Source: Phycisphaerales bacterium
Lineage (GTDB): Bacteria > Planctomycetota > Phycisphaerae > Sedimentisphaerales > Anaerobacaceae
Reading direction: 5' to 3'
Assembly (NCBI GenBank): GCA_003170415.1
Contig: PMZJ01000041.1
Location: forward strand, 94,283-158,282
DNA: 64,000 nucleotides
The notes below the pieces were generated by a model. That model was not told the DNA's origin and did not search any database. It was given only the letters and a program-made list of their open reading frames with translations. Positions 15,646 to 23,968 of the stretch are shown here, piece after piece (position 1 is the stretch's first letter; each line of letters starts with the position of its first letter). Made by a program: the position numbers and the translations under genes.

Positions 15646-17229
15646 ATGGATTTTACTGGCAGTCGTGGTAAGGCGTTTTTGATTCTTCTTGCTGCCTGGG
15701 CGGCGATATATCTGCCGGGTCTGGGCAGACAGGGGCTCAGGGGCGAGGAGGGGCGGCGGGTCCTGCCGGCGGTCGAAATGCTGAAGACCGGCAACTGGGT
15801 GCTGCCTCGCATCGCAGACCAGGATTACTATAACAAGCCGCCCGGGATAAACTGGCTTGTGGCCGCCTCATTTGTGCTGACGGGGGAACAATCGGAACTG
15901 ACGGCGCGGCTGCCTTCGGTGATATTCGCCCTGATTTTTGTGACGTTATTAATCTGGATGCCGATTCCATGGGCGGACCTCGAAGCCCGTTTTATTGGGG
16001 CGATAATTTTTCTGACAAACTTAGCGATTATAGAGAAAGGCCGGCTGATTGAAATTGAGATGGTTTATATAGCTCTTACCGGCATAGCGATGATTTTATG
16101 GCTGAGCATCTGGTCAAGGAATGGTTCAAGCTGGCTGTTGTGGATTGTGCCGTCGATATTTCTGAGTTATGGGATGCTGGTTAAGGGGCCGTTTATTCTA
16201 CTGTTCTTTTATTGTGTTGCGGTTGCGGTCCTTTATTACTCGAAGAAATTGAAGAGCTTGTTTTCGATTTGGCATATTATCGGATTGGGGATTTCCGTAC
16301 TTCCTTTCTGTGTATGGCTTTTGCTTGCTTTTCAGCGGACGTCAGCGACTAAAATGTCAACTCAAATGACAGGCCAATTGCTGATTCGTATCATCGGCAA
16401 TATAGATTTGCTTTACTGGGGTGGTAATTTCGTAAGAGAGTTCACAACATTTTTGCCATGGCTTCTGTTTTTGCCGATGCTGTGGAGCAGAAGAGTGACA
16501 AGCCGGGTTGCTCCGCAATACGAGGCGATTTTTCGCGGCAGTCGGCTCGGGATAGTAATCGGCTTCTGTATAATTTCCCTGATGCCGAAAATGGAGGCGA
16601 GATACACAATGCCTCTTATTCCGCTGGTATCTGTTTTGCTGGGTTGGATGCTCTCGCTTCAAAAGGAAATTGTCTCGACGGACCGTCTCTGGAAGAACAT
16701 ACTGCTGGCGGGTTTTGTTGTGTCGTGCCTGACTGCAGTGGTGGGATTGATATTTGCGTCGGTTTCGGTGGGGACGATTATCTCGCTGGCGGCAGCGATT
16801 TGCGCGACGATATTTATTTTCCTGAAACGCGACGCGATTCAAGGCAAGCCGGGGCTTTCACTTGCTACAATGCTGCTGGTTATTATTTTATCGCTGCAGT
16901 ATTCTTCCGCAATTATCGATATTGCGGTGCCGATGGAAAACCGTGCTCCGATTGCGACGGACATCAACAGGATTGTGCCGGCGGGGGAGACAATAAATAT
17001 GTTTAGGCCCGGCAGTCTTATTTACCCCGCGATTTTCCGTCTCAGGGCGCCCATCGGGTACCTCCATGACGCCAATGACATCAACGGGCAGGTCCATTAT
17101 ATATTTATAAGACAGAAGTATTTGAAGACGCAAAGTATTCAGGACAAGATTGCGTCCCGTTCCCCACGGGTTCTTTATAAGACCGCCGATACGGTGCCTG
17201 ATGAATATCAGTTGCTACAATTGGAGTAA
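15646..17229 (+). CDS. ArnT/PMT-type membrane glycosyltransferase, second copy
   Basis: Second GT-C enzyme of 527 residues, separated from its neighbour by 4 nt and with GGAGAG upstream of the ATG. The first loop reads GLRGEEGRRVLPAVEML then YYNKPPGINWL, the same acidic plus Lys-Pro-Pro arrangement as ArnT. The rest is a series of hydrophobic segments with a short soluble tail. The acidic pair here is Glu-Glu rather than Asp-His-Glu, so donor or acceptor may differ from the first copy. The two form a two-gene unit facing the leftward envelope operon. Confidence 0.85.
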   Translation: MDFTGSRGKAFLILLAAWAAIYLPGLGRQGLRGEEGRRVLPAVEMLKTGNWVLPRIADQDYYNKPPGINWLVAASFVLTGEQSELTARLPSVIFALIFVTLLIWMPIPWADLEARFIGAIIFLTNLAIIEKGRLIEIEMVYIALTGIAMILWLSIWSRNGSSWLLWIVPSIFLSYGMLVKGPFILLFFYCVAVAVLYYSKKLKSLFSIWHIIGLGISVLPFCVWLLLAFQRTSATKMSTQMTGQLLIRIIGNIDLLYWGGNFVREFTTFLPWLLFLPMLWSRRVTSRVAPQYEAIFRGSRLGIVIGFCIISLMPKMEARYTMPLIPLVSVLLGWMLSLQKEIVSTDRLWKNILLAGFVVSCLTAVVGLIFASVSVGTIISLAAAICATIFIFLKRDAIQGKPGLSLATMLLVIILSLQYSSAIIDIAVPMENRAPIATDINRIVPAGETINMFRPGSLIYPAIFRLRAPIGYLHDANDINGQVHYIFIRQKYLKTQSIQDKIASRSPRVLYKTADTVPDEYQLLQLE

Positions 17230-17254
17230 TAATGACCTGTCGCGTCAGCGACGA

Positions 17255-17911
17255 TTAGTTATGAGATAATTTTGGCAGTGGAGAGGGCACTTCGTTTATA
17301 ACGCCTGCCTGTTTGAGCATTTCTGCAAGTAATGCCATATTACTATTGAGGTATGGCAGCAAGTCGGGATTATCTTTGGCGTTCCAGCCGTAATGTTTCA
17401 TTTCGCTTATGACAAAGGCAGGGTCTTTTTTCTGCACTAAAAGCCGGAACATTGCGATGACGCCGCCCGTTCTTTGCGTTCCTGCGGCGCAATGCACCAA
17501 GACGGGCAGGTTTTGTTTTTCCGCATTGGCTATTGCGGCGACTGCACTGGCGTAATAATTTACATCTCCGGTGCCTTTGCCGCTCATAGGAAACCTTAAT
17601 ACCTTGATGTTCAGTTCGGCGGCGGCTTTTTTCTCGGCCTGCTGGTCCTGGTTTTTCGGGTCATCGTTTGTAAGGTCAACAATGACGCGGATATTGTGGT
17701 CGGCAAGGACTTTTTTGACCAGTGATGCCGATAGCTGCCCGCTGCGATAGATGCTACCCTGCTCCACGACGCCGAATCTTTTCGGGATGACGTGGTATCT
17801 GATAATGCCGAACCATGCCCATATTGCCAATCCAGTCACGATTAGCAATCCAGCGACAATTACCCGTCTGCGTCCGGTTGTGGAATATACTTTTGAATCA
17901 TTAACATTCAT
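17255..17911 (-). CDS. Membrane-anchored dual-specificity/tyrosine phosphatase
   Basis: 218 residues. A single N-terminal membrane segment (about 17-35) is followed by a phosphatase domain that should face the periplasm. The P-loop is VHCAAGTQRTGG, matching HCx5R with Cys141 and Arg147. IVDLTNDD holds a candidate general acid loop. Similar short exported DSP-like enzymes dephosphorylate lipids or proteins. In an envelope operon with glycosyltransferases and a UbiA enzyme, a lipid-phosphate substrate is plausible (inference). It is the last gene of the leftward operon, 25 bp after the Cys-less homologue. Confidence 0.85.
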   Translation of the reverse strand: MNVNDSKVYSTTGRRRVIVAGLLIVTGLAIWAWFGIIRYHVIPKRFGVVEQGSIYRSGQLSASLVKKVLADHNIRVIVDLTNDDPKNQDQQAEKKAAAELNIKVLRFPMSGKGTGDVNYYASAVAAIANAEKQNLPVLVHCAAGTQRTGGVIAMFRLLVQKKDPAFVISEMKHYGWNAKDNPDLLPYLNSNMALLAEMLKQAGVINEVPSPLPKLSHN

Positions 17912-17936
17912 ATGGTAATTCTTTTAGTATTCCGGT

Positions 17937-18491
17937 TTATCTGAATAAACCTCGGATAAAGTTTATCTCCTGTTCAGTAAGCTGTCCGTGTTTAGTTTCT
18001 ACGGCGTCGGCAAGAAGTTGTTCGAGGGGCTGCTGTCGGTTTTTGGCGAGCCATACGGCGGCGAGCATAGCGACACGGCCTTTGCCGCTGCCATCGTGGA
18101 CGAGCACGGGCAGGTTTTCTTTGTTTGCCATTATGGCGAGAAATTGCTGCTGCATATTAGCGTCGGGGAAATGGGCAGGGTCATTCACATTTTTGTCCAA
18201 CGGCATATCGACATACTTGACACCGTTGCTGCGGACCCAGGTTATTTCTTCGTTGTACCAGTTTTGCTCGCGGTGTTCGGCGGGCGAGCGGAGATTGATG
18301 ATTGTGGCGATATGATATTTGTAGAGCAGGCGGTTATAGTCCATACCTTTTGGCTGAGCGCTGGTGTAAAGCAGGGAGGGCTGGACGACGCGGAAGTTTT
18401 TAATGCAGAAACTTTGGACGAGGATGACGGCCGCGGTGATTAGTATTGCGGCTGTTATCAGGAGCCGAAGCGGATTTTTTTTCTTTTTCAT
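17937..18491 (-). CDS. DSP-fold protein with catalytic Cys replaced by Asp
   Basis: 184 residues with an N-terminal basic and hydrophobic anchor (KKKKNPLRLLITAAILITAAV) and a DSP-like domain (LLYTSAQPKGMDY, IATIINLRSPAE). The P-loop reads VLVHDGSGKGRVAM: His, Gly, Gly and Arg are kept, but the nucleophile Cys is Asp133 (codon GAT at 18093-18095 on the minus strand). It is therefore probably not a cysteine phosphatase. It may be a substrate-binding pseudophosphatase, or use a different chemistry. It lies 2 bp after the glycosyltransferase stop and directly upstream of an intact HCx5R homologue, a duplicated and diverged pair. Confidence 0.82.
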   Translation of the reverse strand: MKKKKNPLRLLITAAILITAAVILVQSFCIKNFRVVQPSLLYTSAQPKGMDYNRLLYKYHIATIINLRSPAEHREQNWYNEEITWVRSNGVKYVDMPLDKNVNDPAHFPDANMQQQFLAIMANKENLPVLVHDGSGKGRVAMLAAVWLAKNRQQPLEQLLADAVETKHGQLTEQEINFIRGLFR

Positions 18492-18493
18492 TT

Positions 18494-19504
18494 TTATTGT
18501 CCCGCCGGTTTTTGTCTGCGATAAATTGTTCGGACGGAGTAGATTTTCTGGCCGGTGGATTCGTAATAGACCCTGCTAATCATTTCGCCGATGAGTCCCG
18601 TGGCGATGAAGACGGTGCCTACCATCAGAAGAACTGCGGCAAGGCCCGCCATGGGGCCGTGAGCGATAAGGACCGGAACATTATAATAGAGCTTGTCGAA
18701 GAGTATATAGCCGGCCATCAGGGCGCTCGCGAGGATGCAATAGAAGGCGGCCTTTCCGAAGAAGTGAAGTGGTTTTGTGAGGTAGCCAAGGAGGAAGCGA
18801 AGGGTAATTAAATCGAAGGCGACCCTGAAGGTTCTGCCCAGCCCATAGTTGCTTGAGCCGGAGGGTCTTACGATATTTGTAATGGGGATTTCGATAATCC
18901 TCATTCCTGATTGCGAGAGCAAGGCGGGGATGAATCTGTGCATTTCGCCGTAGAGGTGCAATTGCTCAATGACTTCCCTGCGGTACGCCTTGAAGGTTGT
19001 TCCGAAATCGTGGATGTCAACGCCGGAGATTTTAGAGGCGAGCCAGTTGGCGGCCCTTGAGGGTATTTTTCGCATAACGAGGTTATCGACGCGAGTTTTT
19101 CGCCAGCCGCTGACGACGTCGTAGCCCTCACCGAGTTTTTCGAGGAAAATCGGTATTTCTTCCGGCAGGTGCTGCAGGTCGCCATCCATTGAGATTATTA
19201 TTTGGCCCTTTGCGATATCGAAGCCGGCGGCGAGTGCGGGTGTCTGGCCGAAGTTGCGGCGCAGCTCGACGACGACGACTTTACTGTCGGCTGCGGCAAT
19301 TTCTCTGAGAATCCGGAGAGTGTCATCCGCGCTGCCGTCGTCGATGAAGATAAGCTCATAGCAGAGGCCCGTTGCGGTCATTGTTTTTGTCAGTCGCTGG
19401 TAAAGCTCGCTGACTACTTTCGATTCATTGTAGAGCGGCACGACGACGGAGCAATCGATAATCGGGTCCGTTGAGGATTGCGGTTGTTTTTCAAAGTTGG
19501 CCAT
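18494..19504 (-). CDS. ArnC/DPM1-like polyprenyl-phosphate glycosyltransferase
   Basis: Family 2 glycosyltransferase that loads a sugar onto undecaprenyl phosphate, 336 residues. The catalytic domain has CSVVVPLYNES, LIFIDDGSADDT, and the metal-binding SMDGDLQH followed by VSGWRKTR. Two C-terminal transmembrane segments (about 245-315), with the YESTGQKIYSV tail, are typical of ArnC/GtrB/DpmG. Its start overlaps the deacetylase gene by 14 bp. It fits as the donor-making partner of the two ArnT/PMT-type enzymes encoded opposite. Confidence 0.9.
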   Translation of the reverse strand: MANFEKQPQSSTDPIIDCSVVVPLYNESKVVSELYQRLTKTMTATGLCYELIFIDDGSADDTLRILREIAAADSKVVVVELRRNFGQTPALAAGFDIAKGQIIISMDGDLQHLPEEIPIFLEKLGEGYDVVSGWRKTRVDNLVMRKIPSRAANWLASKISGVDIHDFGTTFKAYRREVIEQLHLYGEMHRFIPALLSQSGMRIIEIPITNIVRPSGSSNYGLGRTFRVAFDLITLRFLLGYLTKPLHFFGKAAFYCILASALMAGYILFDKLYYNVPVLIAHGPMAGLAAVLLMVGTVFIATGLIGEMISRVYYESTGQKIYSVRTIYRRQKPAGQ

Positions 19505-20339
19505 AATGTATAAGTTTTATACCTGCGTCTTTGAAATATTGTTTTGTTTTTTCGCTGCAAAGGGCCTCAATCTCGACTTCCCGCTGTTTGACGAGGCGAG
19601 TTCGAGTCGCGTCGAGGTCGTAGGCATATCCCGGATGCGTCATTAGCTCTGCTGTCGAGGCGGTATTATACAGGGAAACGGCCCGCATAAAAACGGTATT
19701 TATTTTTCCGACGTGGTTGACGCCTAAGAGCGCATCGGTTTTGAAGAACAAGGGATTTTGCCAGTGGTTAATTTTCGCCATTGTTCGCACGAGCGACGCG
19801 CGTTTTCTGCTTTCGCGGTCGGTTACAGGCCAGGGCAATTGGCTTACCTGCTTTGGCTCAAAGGTATATCGGATTGCTGATATACCAAAACGTTTGGCTA
19901 ATCGGCAGACAATCGGAAATATGGCTGGGAAACTATGAATGTGCTTGTGCGAATCGAGGTGCGTGGGCTTTATGCTTTTATCGATGAGCCATTGAATCTG
20001 GGAGGCGAGTTCGGTTTCGATGGCGGTTCTGACTTTGCCGGTTATGAGGGACGCGAGTGCGAGCTTGTCTGGCGATAAAGCGAAATGTCCCTGTGAGTCG
20101 AGGATTAATTTTACGGTGTTATCCTGGCAGAGGGGTTTTCCGGCGGTGAGGTTGAGATGGACGCCGACGCCGAGTGTGGGCAGATTTTTGGCTAAATCGA
20201 CGGCTTGCTCGGCGGCGGGCATATTGGCCATAAGGGTCGTGCTTGTCAGGACACCTTTAGTGTATGCCTCGACAATTCCTTTATTGACGCTTTCGCATAA
20301 TCCGAAGTCATCGGCGTTTATTATTAGTCGTTGTTCCAT
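19491..20339 (-). CDS. ChbG/HpnK-family carbohydrate deacetylase (YdjC-like)
   Basis: Metal-dependent deacetylase fold, 282 residues from the ATG at 20339. A TTG at 20348 is the longest frame. The N-terminal INADDFGLC gives the conserved metal Asp, and LGVGVHLNLTAG and THLDSHKHIHSFP provide the metal His residues of the family. Members remove acetyl groups from chitobiose or from hopanoid or glycolipid sugars. Placed between a UbiA prenyltransferase and an ArnC-like transferase, a role on a lipid-linked or surface sugar is likelier than chitin use (inference). The 3' end overlaps the transferase start. Confidence 0.88.
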   Translation of the reverse strand: MEQRLIINADDFGLCESVNKGIVEAYTKGVLTSTTLMANMPAAEQAVDLAKNLPTLGVGVHLNLTAGKPLCQDNTVKLILDSQGHFALSPDKLALASLITGKVRTAIETELASQIQWLIDKSIKPTHLDSHKHIHSFPAIFPIVCRLAKRFGISAIRYTFEPKQVSQLPWPVTDRESRKRASLVRTMAKINHWQNPLFFKTDALLGVNHVGKINTVFMRAVSLYNTASTAELMTHPGYAYDLDATRTRLVKQREVEIEALCSEKTKQYFKDAGIKLIHYGQL

Positions 20340-20372
20340 TGCCGGCAAGTTTAAGGCGGCTTCGTATCGTCG

Positions 20373-21332
20373 TCAACTCATTTGGCTAAGTATGAATTTG
20401 CCTATGATAAAGCCGGCGGCGAGGGCGAGACAGCCGATGAGGTGGAGGATAATAGTAATTGCGCTTGCGCGGTGCTGGGTGGGGCCGGGGGTGGAGAGGT
20501 CTTGCACGTTTGAGAAATTTATCGCGGCGACAGCGGCGGGCAGGCCAAAGAGTAAATATAGTATCAATGACCATGTCATAATCCGGCTGACAAATACGCC
20601 CGCGACCATAATCACGAAGGTACCTACCACGGCGATTCGATAAATCCAGACGCCGGCGGGGACACCGAGGCGGACTACGATGGTCTTTTTGTTTACAGCG
20701 GAGTCGGCTGGCAGGTCGGGGAATTCGTTTACAAAAATTATGAGGAAAATCAAGACGCCGACGACGCAGGCGGCGGGCAGGGGAATAATATCGATAGCTC
20801 CGGTTTGGAGATAGTAAGAGCCATAGACGGGGAGAATGCCGAAGAGGAAGGCGATGGCGATTTCGCCTACGCCTCGATAACCGAGTTTGAAGGGCGGCGC
20901 GGTGTAGAAGAACCCGCCGAGCAGGCCTATGAGACCAAGGATTAAAATGAACCAGCTACGAGTCAGATACAGGATGACAAGGCCGAGCGATGTGCCGAGA
21001 GCGAGGCAAAAAAGTGATGCGGCCAGTGTTGTCTGGGGCGAGAGAATATTTTGCTGGATGAATTGTCTGCCGCCTGAGAAGGGGGTGACGTTTTTATTGG
21101 CCCAGTCGTTGCCTGAGATGTGGTCGAAGTAGTCGTTGGCGATGTTGGCTCCTGAGTGCAGGGCCATTGTCGCGAAAAGGGCAAGCAGAAAAAGAGGCCA
21201 GTTGAACGTTCCGGCGATTGCGAAACCGAGGGCTGAGCCGACAAGGACAGGGGCTGCGCTTGCGGTGAGGAACTTCGGCCTTGCGGCGAGAAAGAGCGTA
21301 ATTAGTTTTGGTTGCCTGTACTCAGGTTTCAT
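20373..21332 (-). CDS. UbiA-family prenyltransferase (MenA-like)
   Basis: Membrane prenyltransferase that joins an isoprenoid chain to an aromatic acceptor, 319 residues from the ATG at 21332 with AAAGGA upstream. The longer frame to 21485 lies inside miaA and is a shadow. The first Asp-rich motif is NIANDYFDHISGND, followed by NVTPFSGGRQFIQ as in 1,4-dihydroxy-2-naphthoate prenyltransferases. A later Asp-rich segment is NEFPDLPADS. Eight to nine hydrophobic segments follow the family pattern. It overlaps the miaA 3' end by 11 bp. A menaquinone role is the first guess, but no other men genes are visible. Confidence 0.85.
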   Translation of the reverse strand: MKPEYRQPKLITLFLAARPKFLTASAAPVLVGSALGFAIAGTFNWPLFLLALFATMALHSGANIANDYFDHISGNDWANKNVTPFSGGRQFIQQNILSPQTTLAASLFCLALGTSLGLVILYLTRSWFILILGLIGLLGGFFYTAPPFKLGYRGVGEIAIAFLFGILPVYGSYYLQTGAIDIIPLPAACVVGVLIFLIIFVNEFPDLPADSAVNKKTIVVRLGVPAGVWIYRIAVVGTFVIMVAGVFVSRIMTWSLILYLLFGLPAAVAAINFSNVQDLSTPGPTQHRASAITIILHLIGCLALAAGFIIGKFILSQMS

Positions 21333-22251
21333 TGTTAAGAATCCTTTGTGTGCGAGCGAGGGCCTGGTCGGGGGTTTCGTCGGGGGCGAGGTCGAGTGAG
21401 TGGACGTTTTTGAAGGTTTTGAACCAGGTCCGCTGTGCCTTGGCGAGTTTTCGGGTGTTTTTCTTGATAAGTTCGGTTGCGTCATCGAGAGTTATTTGGC
21501 CTGAGAGGTGGTTGATTATTTCGGCGTAGCCGATTGCTGAGCGTGCCTGTTTGCTGAGGGGTTTTGGTTCTGCAAGCAGTTGTTTGACCTCATCGACTAA
21601 GCCGGCGTCAATCATCTTTTTGACTCTTGCGTTGATGCGTTTGCTTTCTTCGGTTTTTTCCCTTCGTAAGCCGATGATTGTCCAGTCCTGCGAAGCGTTT
21701 GCGTCCCACTGTTGCTGAAAAGCGGATATAGGTTTGCCGGTGAGTTTATAGACCTCAAGGGCGCGGATGATGCGTCTTGGATCGTTGGCGCTGATTTTGG
21801 CGGCAGTGGCGGGGTCGATTGTTTTAAGTTGCTCGTAAAGTTTATCGAGGCCTTCGGCTTGTGCCTGTGCTTTGAGTTCATCGCGGATTCGCTCATCAGC
21901 GCCGGGGCCTTCGAAGAGGCCATAGAGAAGGGATTTGATATAAAGCGCTGTGCCGCCGACGGCGACGATTGGTTTGTTGCGTTTTTTTATATCGGCGATG
22001 GATTCTATAGCCAGTTCGAGGAATCGGGCGACGCTGAATGAGTCGCTGGGTTCGACGACGTCGATTAGGTGATAAGGAATCTGGTCGCGGTTTTCTTTGG
22101 GGGGTTTGGCGGTGCCGATATCCATTCGGCGATAGACCTTCATCGAGTCGATGCTGATAATCTCGGCGCCAAGAGATTTTGCCAGGGCGAAGGCGAGTTT
22201 GCCTTTGCCTGAAGCGGTGACGCCAAGAATAAGAATCATTTTGGGGTTCAT
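21322..22251 (-). CDS. miaA: tRNA dimethylallyltransferase MiaA
   Basis: Adds a dimethylallyl group to A37 of tRNAs reading UNN codons, 309 residues. Motifs are the P-loop region ILGVTASGKGKLA, IISIDSMKVYRRMDIGTAKP, HLIDVVEPSDSFSVARF, VGGTALYIKSLLYG and a tRNA-binding segment with SAIGYAEI. The P-loop position that is usually Thr or Ser after Lys16 is Gly17, which is unusual because that hydroxyl helps bind Mg-nucleotide. The protein is otherwise intact. It is the first gene of a leftward operon and is divergent from the polyprenyl synthase gene 80 bp away, so both ends of isoprenoid use are encoded side by side. Confidence 0.94.
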   Translation of the reverse strand: MNPKMILILGVTASGKGKLAFALAKSLGAEIISIDSMKVYRRMDIGTAKPPKENRDQIPYHLIDVVEPSDSFSVARFLELAIESIADIKKRNKPIVAVGGTALYIKSLLYGLFEGPGADERIRDELKAQAQAEGLDKLYEQLKTIDPATAAKISANDPRRIIRALEVYKLTGKPISAFQQQWDANASQDWTIIGLRREKTEESKRINARVKKMIDAGLVDEVKQLLAEPKPLSKQARSAIGYAEIINHLSGQITLDDATELIKKNTRKLAKAQRTWFKTFKNVHSLDLAPDETPDQALARTQRILNNET

Positions 22252-22331
22252 AATTTTTTATCGAAGCCCCGCGGGGCGAGTGTATAATACGGTTTTTAAG
22301 ATTGTAACGCAACTTTTCCGGGGCCCGTGTT

Positions 22332-23261
22332 ATGAAGTCAGATAGTAAAGCGAGAAGAGGATTTGAGGGGGATTTAGAGCGCAAGGTCAGATTGGTCAAT
22401 AAGACACTTGAGCGGATTTTGTCACGGAGGGATTTAATCAGCAAAGAGCTTAGAGGGCCGGTTTGTTATGCTCTAACGGGGCCGGGCAAGCGTATTCGGT
22501 CTGCGATAGTGCTGTGGTGCTGCGAAATGATGAGCGGGAGGGTTAATCGCGACGCGGAGATAGCTGCGGCGGCGATAGAAATGGTGCATACGTATTCGCT
22601 GATACACGACGATTTGCCGGCGATGGATGACGATGATTACCGGCGAGGTCGGCTGACCTGTCACAAGAAGTTCGATGAGGCGACGGCGATACTGGCAGGT
22701 GATGCGCTGCTGACGCTGGCGTTTGAGGTGCTGGCGAAGGAGATAAAATCGCCGGCGATGGCGGCGCGACTGATTGGTGAGCTTGCGGAGGCGGCGGGGC
22801 CTGCTGGAATGGTGGCAGGACAAATGGCTGACCTTGATTTTGAAAATAAAAACGTTGACGAAAAGATGCTGCGATACATTCACACCAACAAGACGGCGAA
22901 GATGTTTAGCTGTGCTGCTGTTATGGGTGGGATATGTGGTTCGACGTCGCTCACTACAAGTGGGGGGGCCAACGAGAAACAATTGAAGCGGCTGCGTGAA
23001 TACGGATTAAAGATAGGACTTGGGTTTCAGATAGCAGACGACATACTCGATGTGTGCGGGACAAGTAAGCAATTGGGCAAGACCAGCGGCAAGGATGCCA
23101 GGCAGGGGAAGCAAACATATCCAGCGGTGGTGGGGCTGGAGAAGTCGAGAGAGTTGGCCTGGAAACTTGCTGATGAGGCGGTTGCGGCATTAGGGCCATT
23201 CGGCGAAAAGGCCGACGCGCTTCGCCGGCTTGCGGAATCGCTTTTGAACAGGACAAAATAG
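22332..23261 (+). CDS. ispA: Polyprenyl diphosphate synthase (farnesyl/geranylgeranyl type)
   Basis: Trans-isoprenyl diphosphate synthase, 309 residues, that extends allylic diphosphates with IPP. The first Asp-rich motif is YSLIHDDLPAMDDDDYRRG (short DDxxD plus extra Asp, as in bacterial FPP synthases). The second is FQIADDILD, with GPGKRIRSAIVLW binding IPP and DGALL-like GDALLTLAFEVL following. Chain length cannot be fixed from sequence alone, but FPP or GGPP is expected. It is divergent from miaA. dxs lies about 4 kb downstream but is separated by pilin genes. Confidence 0.9.
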   Translation: MKSDSKARRGFEGDLERKVRLVNKTLERILSRRDLISKELRGPVCYALTGPGKRIRSAIVLWCCEMMSGRVNRDAEIAAAAIEMVHTYSLIHDDLPAMDDDDYRRGRLTCHKKFDEATAILAGDALLTLAFEVLAKEIKSPAMAARLIGELAEAAGPAGMVAGQMADLDFENKNVDEKMLRYIHTNKTAKMFSCAAVMGGICGSTSLTTSGGANEKQLKRLREYGLKIGLGFQIADDILDVCGTSKQLGKTSGKDARQGKQTYPAVVGLEKSRELAWKLADEAVAALGPFGEKADALRRLAESLLNRTK

Positions 23262-23788
23262 ATTTATGATTTATGATTGCTGATTTGTGATTTGGGATGC
23301 GGATGGTGTCAGATATTCATCAGTAATCATTTTGTTAAGCTAAAAAACAGATTCCTCGGCTACGCTTCACTCCGCTCGGAATGACGTTGATGGTTCTTTT
23401 CTGCAAAGCAAATTCAAATCTAAAAATGACTGACGCCTGATGGTAACAGCGTTTTTAATACTGATAACGAGGTCAGGGGGTAAGGTTTTCCCGCAGTTTG
23501 GGGTGAGGGATTTCGACTAATAAAAAATTAAAAGAGTTGTCGATGAGACAATCAGAATCTATCCGGCTACGGCTCGGCGTCACTGTTGCTTGTGTGTCCA
23601 AAGCAACGCCTTCGCCGAGACGAGTGGGGATTTGACTATGGAATTGATGATGTCTCCTATAGGGCTGATGACGCTGATTATTTACTTCCCGCCGGCCGCC
23701 GTTAGGTGTCCCTTACGGGAGGCGGGTTTGGTTGGGGGGAAGGCGATTTTTGAATATACGAGAGATTCACAGGTTTTGGGGGACTTTT
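23262..23788. other. Intergenic repeat-rich region
   Basis: About 530 bp without a convincing gene. It holds the 'gatttatgatttatgattgctg' tract ending in 'ttgggatgcggat' (shared with 4600), the dispersed word 'cctcggctacgcttcactccgctcggaatga' type at 23350-23385, and 'cgccgttaggtgtcccttacgggaggcgg' at 23695-23725. An 83-codon open frame over 23590-23841 is interrupted in sense by these repeats and looks spurious. Confidence 0.5.
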
Positions 23789-23845
23789 ATGGAGCGAGTC
23801 ATTTATCTTACAGGATACGTCCTCCGCCGCGTCCTCCTTAAGTAG
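23789..23845 (+). CDS. Possible 18-residue peptide ORF
   Basis: ATG at 23789 encodes MERVIYLTGYVLRRVLLK, a short basic and hydrophobic peptide. GGGGGA lies 7 nt upstream, and a strong terminator hairpin starts 40 nt after its stop. No homology can be claimed. It is listed because the ribosome site and terminator make a transcribed unit here plausible. Confidence 0.2.
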   Translation: MERVIYLTGYVLRRVLLK

Positions 23846-23884
23846 ATGAAACTCTTAAGTTAGAACTGTTTTTGCGAACCAACG

Positions 23885-23920
23885 GGCCATCCTTCGGTTT
23901 TACTCAGGATGGCCTTTTTA
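23885..23920 (+). terminator. Rho-independent terminator
   Basis: GGCCATCC (23885-23892) pairs with GGATGGCC (23907-23914), followed by TTTTTA. It would end rightward transcripts from the polyprenyl synthase gene or from the small upstream unit, just before the convergent pilin operon. Confidence 0.8.
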
Positions 23921-23968
23921 TTGATTATTTAAAGCGGCATGTATCCGCAAATCATCAATTATCAATCA

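Noticed and set aside
21333-21485. 51-residue extension of the UbiA-family protein
   Set aside because: It is an antisense-phase shadow of miaA with low-complexity Ser/Pro/Thr composition. The ATG at 21332 has a ribosome site.
23590-23841. 83-codon open frame
   Set aside because: It runs through dispersed repeat words, has a poor start and a composition unlike a protein.
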